From JADKAC01 sp964492065 (lineage in GTDB: Bacteria > Bacteroidota > Bacteroidia > Chitinophagales > BACL12), in contig CAZBHH010000007.1 of assembly GCA_964492065.1 (NCBI GenBank), positions 51,245 to 115,244 of the forward strand: a stretch of DNA of 64,000 bases. Direction: 5' to 3'. Every line of letters starts with the position of its first letter. Position 1 is the stretch's first letter. A model generated the notes under the pieces. The model saw nothing but the letters and a program-made list of their open reading frames with translations, ran no database searches and was not told the origin of the DNA. The position numbers were made by a program, and so were the translations under genes. Positions 28,043-37,462 of this stretch are shown piece after piece.

Positions 28043-30751
28043 ATGGCAAAAAAAAGTAATAAACTGTCAGAGAGCAGCCCTGAGCAGCGGCCAGGTGAAG
28101 TGACGCATGTAGCAGGCATGTATCAAAACTGGTTTTTGGATTACGCCAGTTATGTCATTTTAGAAAGAGCCGTTCCCGATATCCGCGATGGATTAAAACC
28201 GGTACAGCGCAGAATTCTGCATGCTATGCGTGAGATGGACGATGGGCGCTTTCACAAGGTGGCCAATATCATCGGCCAGACAATGCAGTTTCACCCGCAC
28301 GGCGATGCAGCCATCGGCGATGCACTGGTGAACCTGGGTCAAAAGGATCTGTTAATCGATACACAGGGAAACTGGGGCGATTTGCGCACCGGCGATGATG
28401 CCGCCGCACCGCGGTATATCGAAGCAAGGCTGTCGCAATTTGCCCTGGAAGTAGCCTTTAATAAGGATACTACCGAATGGCAGTTGAGTTATGACGGCAG
28501 AAAATCTGAACCCGTTTTTTTACCCATAAAATTCCCGCTGGTACTCGCTCAGGGCGTAGAAGGGATAGCCGTAGGACTGAGTACGAAAATATTGCCACAC
28601 AATTTTTGCGAATTAATTCTGGCGAGTATTCAACTGCTGAAAGGCGAAGAGATAGAACTGTACCCCGATTTTCCAACGGGCGGTATGGTGGATGTATCCG
28701 ATTACAACCAGGGCGAACGTGGAGGCAAAGTACGAGTGAGAGCACGCATGATTGCGCCGGATAAAAAGACCATTCTCATTAAAGATATTCCCTATGGTAC
28801 CACCACCACTTCGGTGATTGACAGTATTATCCGTGCAAATGATAAAGGGAAAATCAAGATAAAAAAAGTGGTGGACAACACGGCGCAGGAAGTGGAAATC
28901 GCCATTGAAATTGCTCCGGGTGTATCGCCGGATGTAACCATGGATGCGCTATACGCCTTTACCGATTGTGAAATTTCCATATCGCCTATTAATTGCGTTA
29001 TCCGCGAGGAAAAACCGGTATTTCTCACCGTCGGCGAATTGCTGAAGGAGTCCACCCGCCATACAAAACAATTGCTGAAGCGGGAACTGGAAATTGAACT
29101 GGCCGACCTCGAGGATAAATGGCATTTCAGTTCGCTGGAAAAGATTTTTATTGAGAATAAAATCTATCGCGATATCGAAGAATGCGAAACATGGGAGGCG
29201 GTGATACTCGCCATCGACAATGGCCTCGAACCGCATAAACACAAATTGATGCGGGAGGTGAGCCGGGATGACATTGTCAGGCTGACAGAGATTAAAATAA
29301 AGCGGATTTCACGGTTCGACAGTTTTAAGGCCGATGAGTATATCCGGCAGTTGGAGAAGGATATGAAACGGGTGAAGCACGACCTGCGCCATCTTACCGA
29401 GTACGCAATTGCCTATTTTGAAAACCTGTTGAACAAGTATGGAAAGGGCAGGGAGCGCAAGACAGAAATCAGGAAGTTTGATACTATTGAAGCAAAATCG
29501 GTAGTGGCCAATAATGCCAAATTATACGTTAACCGGGAAGAGGGATTCATCGGGTTTGGTTTGAAGAAAGATGAATTTGTCTGCGAGTGCTCCGATATTG
29601 ACGATATCATTGCATTTACCGAAGATGGCGTTATGAAAGTGGTGCGCATTGCCGAGAAGGTCTTTATCGGCAAAAAAATATTGTACGTCAGCGTGTGGAA
29701 AAAGGACGACGAGCGCAAGACATATCACCTGGTGTACAGCGATGCAAAAGCGGGCAAGGCATTTGCAAAGCGGTTTAACGTTACCTCCATTACCAGGGAT
29801 AAGGAATACAATATGTGCGGCGGCGCACAGAAGGCAAAGGTGTGGTACCTGAATGCAAATCCCAATGGAGAAAGTGAAATAGTACAAGTGCAACTGCATC
29901 CGAATGCCCGGGCGCATAATAAATTATTCGAGTTCGATTTCGGCAGCCTGGGTATAAAGGGCCGGGATTCCAAAGGCATCATACTCACCAAATATCCTTT
30001 GAAAAAAATAACACAAAAGGAAATCGGCACTTCGACCATCGGCGGCAGGAATATCTGGTTTGATACGGCTACCGGCAGGTTGAATACCGAGAGCCGCGGC
30101 AGGAACCTCGGCGAGTTCGATACCGGCGATTTATTGCTCGCCTTATACAGGGACGGTACCTGTGAATTGACGGATACCGAATTGAGCAACCGGTATGATA
30201 TTGCGGAGTTATTGCACCTGGTAAAATACGATCCGGAAACTATCATTACCGCCGTTTACTGGGATGCGGAAAGTGGCAATACATTTATCAAGCGATTTTA
30301 TATCGAGCATACGGCCACCGGTAAAAAATATGCGTTTACGGGTGAAAATAAAGATAACAGGTTGTTGATTCTGAGCATTGACCCCCAACCGGTCATCGAG
30401 TTGACCGTATTAAAGGGCAGAAAAAAAGAACCGGCTACGGAAATTGTACAGGCATCCACATTTATTGATATTAAAGGATGGAAAAGCCAGGGCAACCGCC
30501 TCAGCAGTTTTGAGATTCAACGGGTAAAACTGCTTACATCTTCTTCTCAAGCGGAAGAGCCGGTAACAAGCGATGCAAATACCGTCACCCGGAAAGAAAA
30601 GTCCCAAACAAAAAAGAAGGTGGATAAGCCCGACGGCGAGAAACAATCTGAACCTGAGCAATTGCATATAGGTTCAAAAATTGAATGGGATGTGCAAAGC
30701 GGCAATAAAAAAGTGAAGGGTTCCGGCAGGCAGGGAAAATTATTCGAGTAA
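28043..30751 (+). CDS. parC: DNA topoisomerase IV subunit A
   Basis: A 902-aa DNA cleavage-rejoining subunit. The catalytic Tyr125 is in AAPRYIEARLS; upstream are RDGLKPVQRRILHAM and FHPHGDAAIGDALV. The C-terminal half carries a beta-pinwheel region without the GyrA-box motif QRRGGKG, which supports ParC rather than GyrA. The last 100 residues are a lysine/glutamate-rich tail (RKEKSQTKKKVDKPDGEK). Confidence 0.9.
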   Translation: MAKKSNKLSESSPEQRPGEVTHVAGMYQNWFLDYASYVILERAVPDIRDGLKPVQRRILHAMREMDDGRFHKVANIIGQTMQFHPHGDAAIGDALVNLGQKDLLIDTQGNWGDLRTGDDAAAPRYIEARLSQFALEVAFNKDTTEWQLSYDGRKSEPVFLPIKFPLVLAQGVEGIAVGLSTKILPHNFCELILASIQLLKGEEIELYPDFPTGGMVDVSDYNQGERGGKVRVRARMIAPDKKTILIKDIPYGTTTTSVIDSIIRANDKGKIKIKKVVDNTAQEVEIAIEIAPGVSPDVTMDALYAFTDCEISISPINCVIREEKPVFLTVGELLKESTRHTKQLLKRELEIELADLEDKWHFSSLEKIFIENKIYRDIEECETWEAVILAIDNGLEPHKHKLMREVSRDDIVRLTEIKIKRISRFDSFKADEYIRQLEKDMKRVKHDLRHLTEYAIAYFENLLNKYGKGRERKTEIRKFDTIEAKSVVANNAKLYVNREEGFIGFGLKKDEFVCECSDIDDIIAFTEDGVMKVVRIAEKVFIGKKILYVSVWKKDDERKTYHLVYSDAKAGKAFAKRFNVTSITRDKEYNMCGGAQKAKVWYLNANPNGESEIVQVQLHPNARAHNKLFEFDFGSLGIKGRDSKGIILTKYPLKKITQKEIGTSTIGGRNIWFDTATGRLNTESRGRNLGEFDTGDLLLALYRDGTCELTDTELSNRYDIAELLHLVKYDPETIITAVYWDAESGNTFIKRFYIEHTATGKKYAFTGENKDNRLLILSIDPQPVIELTVLKGRKKEPATEIVQASTFIDIKGWKSQGNRLSSFEIQRVKLLTSSSQAEEPVTSDANTVTRKEKSQTKKKVDKPDGEKQSEPEQLHIGSKIEWDVQSGNKKVKGSGRQGKLFE

Positions 30752-30897
30752 TAACCTGTGGCAGCTTGTATTCTGTAATTAACCACACCCTGAAACCGGG
30801 AGAAAGCAATCCATCCTCGCCGCGGTTATTTATCAAATGTATGAGAGCATTGAATGCGCAAATGCCCGAAAACCAGGTGAGCGGGAAATAAAAAATA

Positions 30898-30926
30898 AGC
30901 CCCGGTTGTCAGAACAACACGGGGCT
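30898..30926 (-). terminator. Intrinsic terminator after the 242-aa secreted protein gene
   Basis: AGCCCC (30898-30903) pairs with GGGGCT (30921-30926), extended by GTTGT/ACAAC with small mismatches. On the minus strand the stem runs into a T-rich tract. Confidence 0.7.
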
Positions 30927-30951
30927 ATCTTGCTAAATATAAGTATGGGTA

Positions 30952-31680
30952 TTACTTTATGTTCGACATTACATCGGTATTGTATTCCATCACAATTTTA
31001 TTCCAGTCTTTCAGGAATTGGACATAACTTCCGGCGCCGTGCACCAATTCATAATTTTCCCTGAATGCGGGCGATGTGAAATCAGATGCGTCAGCGGGCA
31101 TAATTATTTTAACATCGTACTCATAACCGTAATTGTAAAGATTCCAGTACATCGTATTGGTATATGCGGGAGTCTCTTCTTGTGATTCGGCCTGTTGCAC
31201 TTTCTTCATGATATTTTTAAACTCCTTTTCTTTGCCCTTTTTTAAATCCACGGCCATAATATTATAAGTGATGCCTTCGGGAATCTCCTCATTGCCTTTT
31301 GAAAATTCGGGATCGTACTTCCACAGGCTCACATCGCCGTATTGCTGAATATAAGGCTCCACATGGGTGTTCCAGTCGTCGTCGTGTGCTCCGTCGGATT
31401 TGTGTTTGCTGAGCGAAGCATTGCCGCAGGGGCCAAACATCCATACGTACCAGCCGGCGAGGTCGCCTTCCGTTACTGCACGTAAGCTCACCGTATTTGC
31501 ATTGTGCGTTTCATGGAATAATTTGTAATGCTCGCGGATGGCGTGTTCCAAAGCGGCAGACTGATTCGGTTTAGGTTGTATATAAGAAATTTCATAGAGT
31601 TGATTATCGCTGTATTGCTGTGCGCTTACAACACTGCCCAAACCGCAGGTAATAAAAAAGATAAATAAGAACTTCTTCAT
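30952..31680 (-). CDS. Exported protein of unknown function, possibly a dimeric alpha/beta-barrel fold
   Basis: A 242-aa protein with a signal peptide ending VVSAQ. Two segments share a pattern of a beta strand followed by a long helix (YEISYIQPKPNQSAALEHAI at about 29-48 and YNIMAVDLKKGKEKEFKNIM at about 145-164), like the two halves of ferredoxin-like dimeric alpha/beta barrels; this is inference. No catalytic motif is recognised. A TATTTTTG box (31712-31719, minus strand) lies 31 bases before the ATG. Confidence 0.6.
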   Translation of the reverse strand: MKKFLFIFFITCGLGSVVSAQQYSDNQLYEISYIQPKPNQSAALEHAIREHYKLFHETHNANTVSLRAVTEGDLAGWYVWMFGPCGNASLSKHKSDGAHDDDWNTHVEPYIQQYGDVSLWKYDPEFSKGNEEIPEGITYNIMAVDLKKGKEKEFKNIMKKVQQAESQEETPAYTNTMYWNLYNYGYEYDVKIIMPADASDFTSPAFRENYELVHGAGSYVQFLKDWNKIVMEYNTDVMSNIK

Positions 31681-31711
31681 AAATTGTTGATTTTGGTTCT
31701 AACGACAGTTG

Positions 31712-31719
31712 CAAAAATA
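31712..31719 (-). promoter_or_regulatory. TAnnTTTG box upstream of the 242-aa secreted protein
   Basis: TATTTTTG on the minus strand, 31 bases before the ATG at 31680. No TTG at the usual spacing. Confidence 0.35.
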
Positions 31720-31825
31720 TAAGCATTTTGAAAAATTGGAATTAAAAAAAAATACTATTCCATTTTCGTGACAAAATGCATATTGTGTCAGACACCTGTC
31801 CGGATGGGATTGTGACTGAGTAAAA

Positions 31826-33379
31826 TTACTGCTTGATAAAACGGCTTATAAGGCATTCCCCGCCTTGTATAAAGCGGATAATATACATGCCTGGCGCCAA
31901 TTGTGCCGGCAAGTCGATAACTGTTTCACCTGTTACATCAGTAATAGCAGCGGTTTTAATTACATTGCCGGCAATGTCGGCTATCTGATAACTACCGCTG
32001 TGCATTTCCGCCGGCAGGTGCTGAATGTGCAATGTATTACCGGCAGGGTTAGGAAATAGTGAGATAATCTGTGAGTTATCGTTATCCAGTGCGGTTTCTA
32101 TTTCGGTGTTGTTGATAAACCTCGCTACTGCGATTTGCCAGCCTCCGTCTTTCACTTGCCCGGTTTGTAAAATTTTAAAATCATCCTGCAAAATGATATC
32201 CATCACCTTATCCTCATCGCCGGTAAAATCGGTAAATACCACCCCGTCCGTTCCGAACAAATTATCGGCGCTGCCATCGTTCTTAAGCCGCATCAATACG
32301 AAGTCCCTGTTTCCGTTAGCAGTTGAACTGCCTCCTACCAGAATAGAATAATCTGGCTGTAACTCAATGGCAGTTCCCGCCTCCTGGTTGCCGTCAAAAT
32401 CTATGGTCACCATACCGCCGTCGCCAAAAGCCGGATCGGGGGCGCCATCATCCTTCAGGCGGACTACTTTCATATTTGTGTCACCGGTGATATCATCGGT
32501 ATATGTGCCGATAAATAAAATATTATTGTCGGGTTGTACCAATACATCATAAGCGTAAAAACTGCTCGTGCTGATATCGATCCACTGTATGCCACCAGTG
32601 CCAAAAGAAGGATCGAGGCTTCCGTCATCCTTAAACATTGCGACAAATGCATCGTTGTATAAACCCGTTTGGATACCAAATCCCGCCACTGCGATTTTGC
32701 CGCCGGTTTTGCGAAACGCCCGGGATATAATTACGTTCTCAGCCGTTACTTCAGTAATCATGTGCCCATTGCCATCGCCAAAGTCTGTGTCCGGGCTGCC
32801 ATCTGCATTAAAACGGGAATACACAAATTTGGGTGTGCCGTTACCGCCTATATGGCCGAGCACCACTATTTTCTCGTCGGGAAGTTGAAATACAGCCTCG
32901 CCGAGATTGGTAGTATCCTCGAGCTCGACAAATATGGAACCGGCGGAGCCGAAGGCCGTATCAATACTGCCGTCTGCATTGAAACGGGTGAGCGCCATAT
33001 CAAATTCGCCGGGTGTGATTATCGCATTGCCGAGCACTAAAAACTTACCATCGGATTGAATACAGAAATCGGAGAACGTAGTAAAATACGCAATATCGCT
33101 TAGCGCAATACCGCCGACACCAAAATCTGCATCCAATACGCCCAGCGTATCGTACCTCGCCAGAAACATGGTGGGGACTGAGCCAACATCGCACCTGCCT
33201 CCCAATACAATTTTGCCGTCTTGCTGAACTTTGACCCGGTTGGAAATGTCATTGCTTCCCGGTACATCGGTGGTGACGAGTCCGGAAATTCCAAAATCGG
33301 TATCTAATTCTCCTACCTGGCCAAGAGTGCAGGTAACCGTAAAAAGCAGTAGTGCGAAGGGTAAATATATTTTTGTCAT
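31826..33379 (-). CDS. Delta-60 repeat protein with type IX secretion sorting domain
   Basis: A 517-aa secreted protein. ATG at 33379 (MTKIYLPFALLLFTVTCTLG) gives a clean signal peptide; an ATG eight codons upstream is less likely. Seven delta-60 repeats follow, each with a core like DTDFGxxG and then a strand pair such as VQQDGKIVLGG, predicting a beta-propeller-like structure. The last 80 residues are a T9SS type A sorting domain (LFPNPAGNTLHIQHL ... GMYIIRFIQGGE ... RFIKQ), so it is exported by the Por system to the cell surface or medium. Confidence 0.85.
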   Translation of the reverse strand: MTKIYLPFALLLFTVTCTLGQVGELDTDFGISGLVTTDVPGSNDISNRVKVQQDGKIVLGGRCDVGSVPTMFLARYDTLGVLDADFGVGGIALSDIAYFTTFSDFCIQSDGKFLVLGNAIITPGEFDMALTRFNADGSIDTAFGSAGSIFVELEDTTNLGEAVFQLPDEKIVVLGHIGGNGTPKFVYSRFNADGSPDTDFGDGNGHMITEVTAENVIISRAFRKTGGKIAVAGFGIQTGLYNDAFVAMFKDDGSLDPSFGTGGIQWIDISTSSFYAYDVLVQPDNNILFIGTYTDDITGDTNMKVVRLKDDGAPDPAFGDGGMVTIDFDGNQEAGTAIELQPDYSILVGGSSTANGNRDFVLMRLKNDGSADNLFGTDGVVFTDFTGDEDKVMDIILQDDFKILQTGQVKDGGWQIAVARFINNTEIETALDNDNSQIISLFPNPAGNTLHIQHLPAEMHSGSYQIADIAGNVIKTAAITDVTGETVIDLPAQLAPGMYIIRFIQGGECLISRFIKQ

Positions 33380-33711
33380 GAGCAGTGTGTTTAATGCAAG
33401 CAAATGTAGATGGTATTATGCTATGTAAAAAATGAAAGCTGATGGCATTGTGTTGTTACAGGTGCCGGCTGTCTCCAATTTTTGACAGTGGTACCCGGTA
33501 AAATTACCGGCAGGTGTGGCGAAACAGGGTTTGCCGTACACCGGGAAATACAATAATTAACCGTCCCGGTGCATACCGGCGAAATACCGGGCGATCTCGG
33601 TTCAGCAACGCATAGCGGCGATGGATGGTTTTAAATAAATTCCTGTATTTATTGTTAATTATTTGCTGAGCTATCAGCGGATATTCCGAAAATGAACATA
33701 TTTGCATTGGC
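33380..33711. other. Divergent intergenic region with CCGGTAA inverted repeats
   Basis: No gene is seen. A 7-bp inverted repeat CCGGTAA/TTACCGG (33495-33510, two-base spacer) is followed by several more ACCGG or CCGGG half-sites up to about 33590. Either a hairpin or an operator is possible; nothing in the sequence decides. Confidence 0.35.
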
Positions 33712-34164
33712 ATGCACGGGATAAGAATTCAACGGTTAATACATGTTATTGCCCTTGTGATAGGAATGCAAACAGCCATTCCCATTCTGGCGCAGTCTTA
33801 TAGCGATGCCATCCTTGGCAAATGGAAATCCGCCGACGGCAAAACCGTTGTCGAAATTTACAAATCCGGAAATATCTATTCAGGGAAAATAGTGTCGCTC
33901 AAGGTGCCCAATGATGCAGTGGGAAATCCACGCACCGATTTGCAGAACCCGGATGCGGCCAAGCGCAACAGGCCCTTGCTGGGATTGCAAGTGTTGACGA
34001 ATCTCCGGTTCCGCGACGGGTATTGGAGCGACGGCGAAATCTATAATTCTCAAAATGGGAAATCTTACACCTGCGACGTATGGCTGGAAGGCAACGACTT
34101 GCTGAAATTGAAAGTGTATTGGTATTTTATGTACCAGATCGAAGAGTGGACCAGGGTAAAATAA
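33712..34164 (+). CDS. DUF2147 family exported protein
   Basis: A 150-aa protein with a signal peptide ending ILAQ. The pattern ILGKWKSADGKTVVEIYKSGNIYSGKIV, then LRFRDGYWSDGEIYNSQNGKSY and a C-terminal YWYFMYQIEEWTR is diagnostic of DUF2147, a small lipocalin-like beta-barrel family of unknown role. Confidence 0.82.
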   Translation: MHGIRIQRLIHVIALVIGMQTAIPILAQSYSDAILGKWKSADGKTVVEIYKSGNIYSGKIVSLKVPNDAVGNPRTDLQNPDAAKRNRPLLGLQVLTNLRFRDGYWSDGEIYNSQNGKSYTCDVWLEGNDLLKLKVYWYFMYQIEEWTRVK

Positions 34165-34405
34165 TATGTCTTGATGATGGCGATGCAAATATGCACGGTC
34201 GTTTATTTACTTATCTCTCCTTCATTCGGGAAATAATTTGTGGACTGCCGGAAATCTTCAATGCCGGTTTGGAATCGGAAAAGGCAGGACGCCAATGCGA
34301 CAAGCAGGCACGGTAATTTCAATTTGCAAACCGGGAATGCAATACCCATGCGATACCGAACAGAAAAATAAATTATTGAAATACTAATTTTCAGGGCTTG
34401 GGCTT
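34165..34405. other. Intergenic stretch without visible gene
   Basis: Contains only short frames with no recognisable product and no strong hairpin. Confidence 0.4.
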
Positions 34406-34434
34406 TTGCGAATAATACAATATTCCTATCTTAG
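34406..34434 (+). promoter_or_regulatory. Probable promoter for the YbjN-like gene
   Basis: TTG (34406-34408), 18-base spacer, TATCTTAG (34427-34434, one mismatch), 19 bases before the ATG at 34454. Confidence 0.4.
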
Positions 34435-34453
34435 TTTAAATAAATGCAAGAAT

Positions 34454-34915
34454 ATGGCAAGTCCACAACAAGTATTGGATTATGTGCGGGAATTTATTAG
34501 CAGCGTAGGCATTGATCCGGCCACATGCTGGAACGAACAGAACCAGGCGTTTTACCTCTATAAAGGTTCCGCCAGGATAGAATTGTTTGTCTCAAGTCAT
34601 GCACAATCGGATGGATCCACACGGCACTTTCTGCGCATCTTCAGCGGTCTGATGCTGGTACCTTCGGCGAATCGCGAGAAGTTTTACCGGCGATGCCTTG
34701 AAATCAGCGATCAGAGTTTGGGTGTTAAACTTACCGTGCGACCCGGCGCACCACCTGACAATGATTGGTTATATGCGACCTACGAAAGAGATATCCGGGG
34801 TATTGATCTCGATGAAACAATTACCTGTATCGAAGATATGGGCCTGTGGGCGGATTGGCTCGACGATACGCTCCAAAAAGAATTTAGTCAGGCCGGCCCC
34901 CCGGAAAATGCATAA
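34454..34915 (+). CDS. YbjN/type III secretion chaperone-fold protein
   Basis: A 153-aa cytoplasmic protein. ATG at 34454 (MASPQQVLDYVREFI) is chosen over an upstream TTG because the promoter lies between them. The alternation FYLYKGSARIELFVSS, FLRIFSGLMLVPSANREKFYRRCLEIS and a terminal helix with WADWLDDTLQKEF fits the YbjN-like sensory/chaperone fold. No function can be assigned. Confidence 0.6.
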   Translation: MASPQQVLDYVREFISSVGIDPATCWNEQNQAFYLYKGSARIELFVSSHAQSDGSTRHFLRIFSGLMLVPSANREKFYRRCLEISDQSLGVKLTVRPGAPPDNDWLYATYERDIRGIDLDETITCIEDMGLWADWLDDTLQKEFSQAGPPENA

Positions 34916-34948
34916 GTATTATTTTTTTCAAACTTCATAATCAATAGA

Positions 34949-37108
34949 ATGAAACGGATATTTTTCTGTCTGATAACGACGGCCTTTTCAACTGTTTGCT
35001 TTGCTCAAACACAAATTACCTTAGAAGATCTTTTTCAAAACTGGCTCTATTACCCCCAGTATATTAATGAATTGCGGAGTATGCAGGACGGCATGCATTA
35101 CACCGTTAATGAGGACAATGTTGCAATCGGTAAATACGCTTACAGCAACGGCACAAGAGTAGGGGAGATATTTAATGCAGACTCTGTTGACGCCATTGAC
35201 CAGTTCAACAGTTACCAGTTAAACGATGAAGAAACACTCCTGTTGTTGGCGGCGAATTCGCATTTCCGCTATCGCTATGCAACGCTCGACGACAATTACA
35301 TTTACAATATCCAAACCCGTGCTATTGAACAACTGAGCAGAAACGGATTGCAGATGTATGCCACATTTGCGCCACAGGGGAACAAGGTGGCCTACGTCAT
35401 TGAAAATGATTTGTACTATAGAGACCTGGACAGCGGTAAGGAGATCAGGATAACCACCGACGGCCTGAAGAACCATATCATTAACGGCGGAAGCGATTGG
35501 GTATATGAAGAGGAGTTCAGCTTAGTGCGTGCCTTCGAATGGAGCCCTGACGGAAATAAAATCGCCTTTTACCGCTTCGACGAATCGGATGTCCCGGAGT
35601 TTACCTACCAAAAATTTGACGACAGCCTGTATCCGGAAAATATTGTATTTAAATATCCAAAGGTGGGTGAAGTCAACTCGAAGGTGGAAATTTTTATTTA
35701 CGATCTGACAACCGGGAAAACAGTCAAAGTAAAAACAGGTGAACCGGAATATATTCCCCGCATCTTGTGGATTGATTCTGAAAATTTAAGTGTAACAATC
35801 TTAAACCGCCTGCAAAACCAATTGTATCTTTTAAAGGCAAACGCCTTAAACGGCAACTCGGAGATGCTGTTGTACGAAGAAGCTGCCCGGTATTTGGAAA
35901 TTCATAATGCCTTGACGTTTCTGCCCAAAGGCGAGGGGTTTATCTGGCTCAGCGAAAAGGATGGATACAACCATTTATATCATTTTGATATGCAAGGTAA
36001 ACTCGTAACTCAAATTACAAAAGGGGAATGGGAGGTAGTGGAACTGTTGGGCTATAATCCCGATACCCGCACCCTGTACTATACCGGTACCGAAATTTCC
36101 CCCTTATATAAGAATGTGTATAGCATCGGGCTGGATGGCAAATCAAAGAAGCTGATCGGCAATGCCGATGGAGAAAATACTATCAGTTTCAGCAAGGGGT
36201 TTAATTACTACATCAGTTACTATTCAAAATTGGGAACACCGGTAAGCATTGCGCTGCACGATAAGACGGGAAAGCAAATCCGGATACTGGAAGATAATGC
36301 AGCGCTCAGGGAGCGGATGGCTGCTACGGAAATGACACCGCCGGAATTTTTTAAATGTACCACTTCCGAGAATATTGAATTGAACGGGTGGATGATAAAG
36401 CCGCCGGATTTTGATTCGACAAAATCCTATCCCGTACTCATGTTTGCTTATGGCGGGCCGGGATACCAGCATGCTGCCGATAAATGGAACGTGGGCAGCG
36501 GCGGAAATTACGTTTGGTTTCAAATGTTTGCACAGAAGGGGTACATCATTGCCGGCGTGGACGGCAGAGGATCGGGCGGCAGAGGCCGTGAATTCAGGCA
36601 GGTTACCTATGGTAATCTCGGCAAGTACGAGACCATTGACCAGATGGAAGCAGCTAAATGGCTGGGGAAGAAACCCTATGTGGATGCAAGCCGTATCGGT
36701 ATTTTCGGATGGAGTTACGGCGGGTATCTCAGCTCATTGTGTATTACCAAAGGCGCTGATGTGTTTAAAACAGCTATCGCCGTTGCCCCTGTAACCAACT
36801 GGAAGTACTACGACAATATTTATACCGAGAGATATATGGGTACGCTGGAAAGCAACCCCGGAGGATACGATGCCAACTCGCCGATTTTTTATACCGATTT
36901 GTTAAAAGGCAATTACTTATTAATTCACGGAACGGCGGATGATAATGTCCACTGGCAAAATACTGCTGAAATGATCCTGGCATTAGTGCGGAGTAACAAG
37001 CAGTTTGACCTGATGATTTATCCCGATAAGAATCACGGTATTTACGGCGGCAATACGAGATACCACCTGTATAAAAAAATTACCGATTATATTTTAGATA
37101 ACTTGTAA
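34949..37108 (+). CDS. Dipeptidyl peptidase IV-type S9 serine peptidase
   Basis: A 719-aa exported peptidase with signal peptide ending CFAQ. The N-terminal beta-propeller contains SDWVYEEEF, the double-Glu motif that binds the substrate amino terminus in DPP IV. The alpha/beta-hydrolase domain has Ser589 in GWSYGG, Asp664 in GTADDNVHW and His696 in KNHGIYG. It probably removes X-Pro dipeptides from peptides in the periplasm. Followed by a strong terminator. Confidence 0.92.
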   Translation: MKRIFFCLITTAFSTVCFAQTQITLEDLFQNWLYYPQYINELRSMQDGMHYTVNEDNVAIGKYAYSNGTRVGEIFNADSVDAIDQFNSYQLNDEETLLLLAANSHFRYRYATLDDNYIYNIQTRAIEQLSRNGLQMYATFAPQGNKVAYVIENDLYYRDLDSGKEIRITTDGLKNHIINGGSDWVYEEEFSLVRAFEWSPDGNKIAFYRFDESDVPEFTYQKFDDSLYPENIVFKYPKVGEVNSKVEIFIYDLTTGKTVKVKTGEPEYIPRILWIDSENLSVTILNRLQNQLYLLKANALNGNSEMLLYEEAARYLEIHNALTFLPKGEGFIWLSEKDGYNHLYHFDMQGKLVTQITKGEWEVVELLGYNPDTRTLYYTGTEISPLYKNVYSIGLDGKSKKLIGNADGENTISFSKGFNYYISYYSKLGTPVSIALHDKTGKQIRILEDNAALRERMAATEMTPPEFFKCTTSENIELNGWMIKPPDFDSTKSYPVLMFAYGGPGYQHAADKWNVGSGGNYVWFQMFAQKGYIIAGVDGRGSGGRGREFRQVTYGNLGKYETIDQMEAAKWLGKKPYVDASRIGIFGWSYGGYLSSLCITKGADVFKTAIAVAPVTNWKYYDNIYTERYMGTLESNPGGYDANSPIFYTDLLKGNYLLIHGTADDNVHWQNTAEMILALVRSNKQFDLMIYPDKNHGIYGGNTRYHLYKKITDYILDNL

Positions 37109-37127
37109 GCGCCGGGTAGGACTGAAT

Positions 37128-37158
37128 AAAAAAACCACACTGCAAAGTGTGGTTTTTT
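37128..37158. terminator. Bidirectional intrinsic terminator
   Basis: aaaaaccacac pairs with gtgtggtttttt around a TGCAAA loop, 20 bases after the S9 peptidase stop. Confidence 0.8.
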
Positions 37159-37462
37159 GTTATTGAAAACCTGTTTTGGTTGATAGGTTTTTTAGTTATG
37201 AGTGGCATTCTTACCGTTTCAAACTCTCCCTTTTTTCGTCAGCCACAGAATTTCCATTGCAATATTAATTCATGTTTATAATTTATCCTAATAATCTTAC
37301 ATAAATATTATAATTTTTTTTGCACCCGTTCCATGTAACTAATCTGCCCGAATACCTCACTTTTTTATTGGCTGTTTTCAATTTGGGTTTTCAAGGGCAA
37401 GGAGATGCTTGTCATATACATCTGTGCGAGGTAAATGTAGTTTACAGTTCCTGTTTTGTCAA
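37159..37462. other. AT-rich intergenic region
   Basis: About 300 bases between the terminator and the convergent M14 gene. Poly-T and poly-A tracts but no gene or repeat seen. Confidence 0.4.

Noticed and set aside
31826..33379. Regular repeats as a CRISPR array
   Set aside because: The periodicity is coding: seven delta-60 protein repeats with varied DNA sequence.
34080..34316. Plus-strand frame overlapping the end of the DUF2147 gene
   Set aside because: Shadow frame with no recognisable features.
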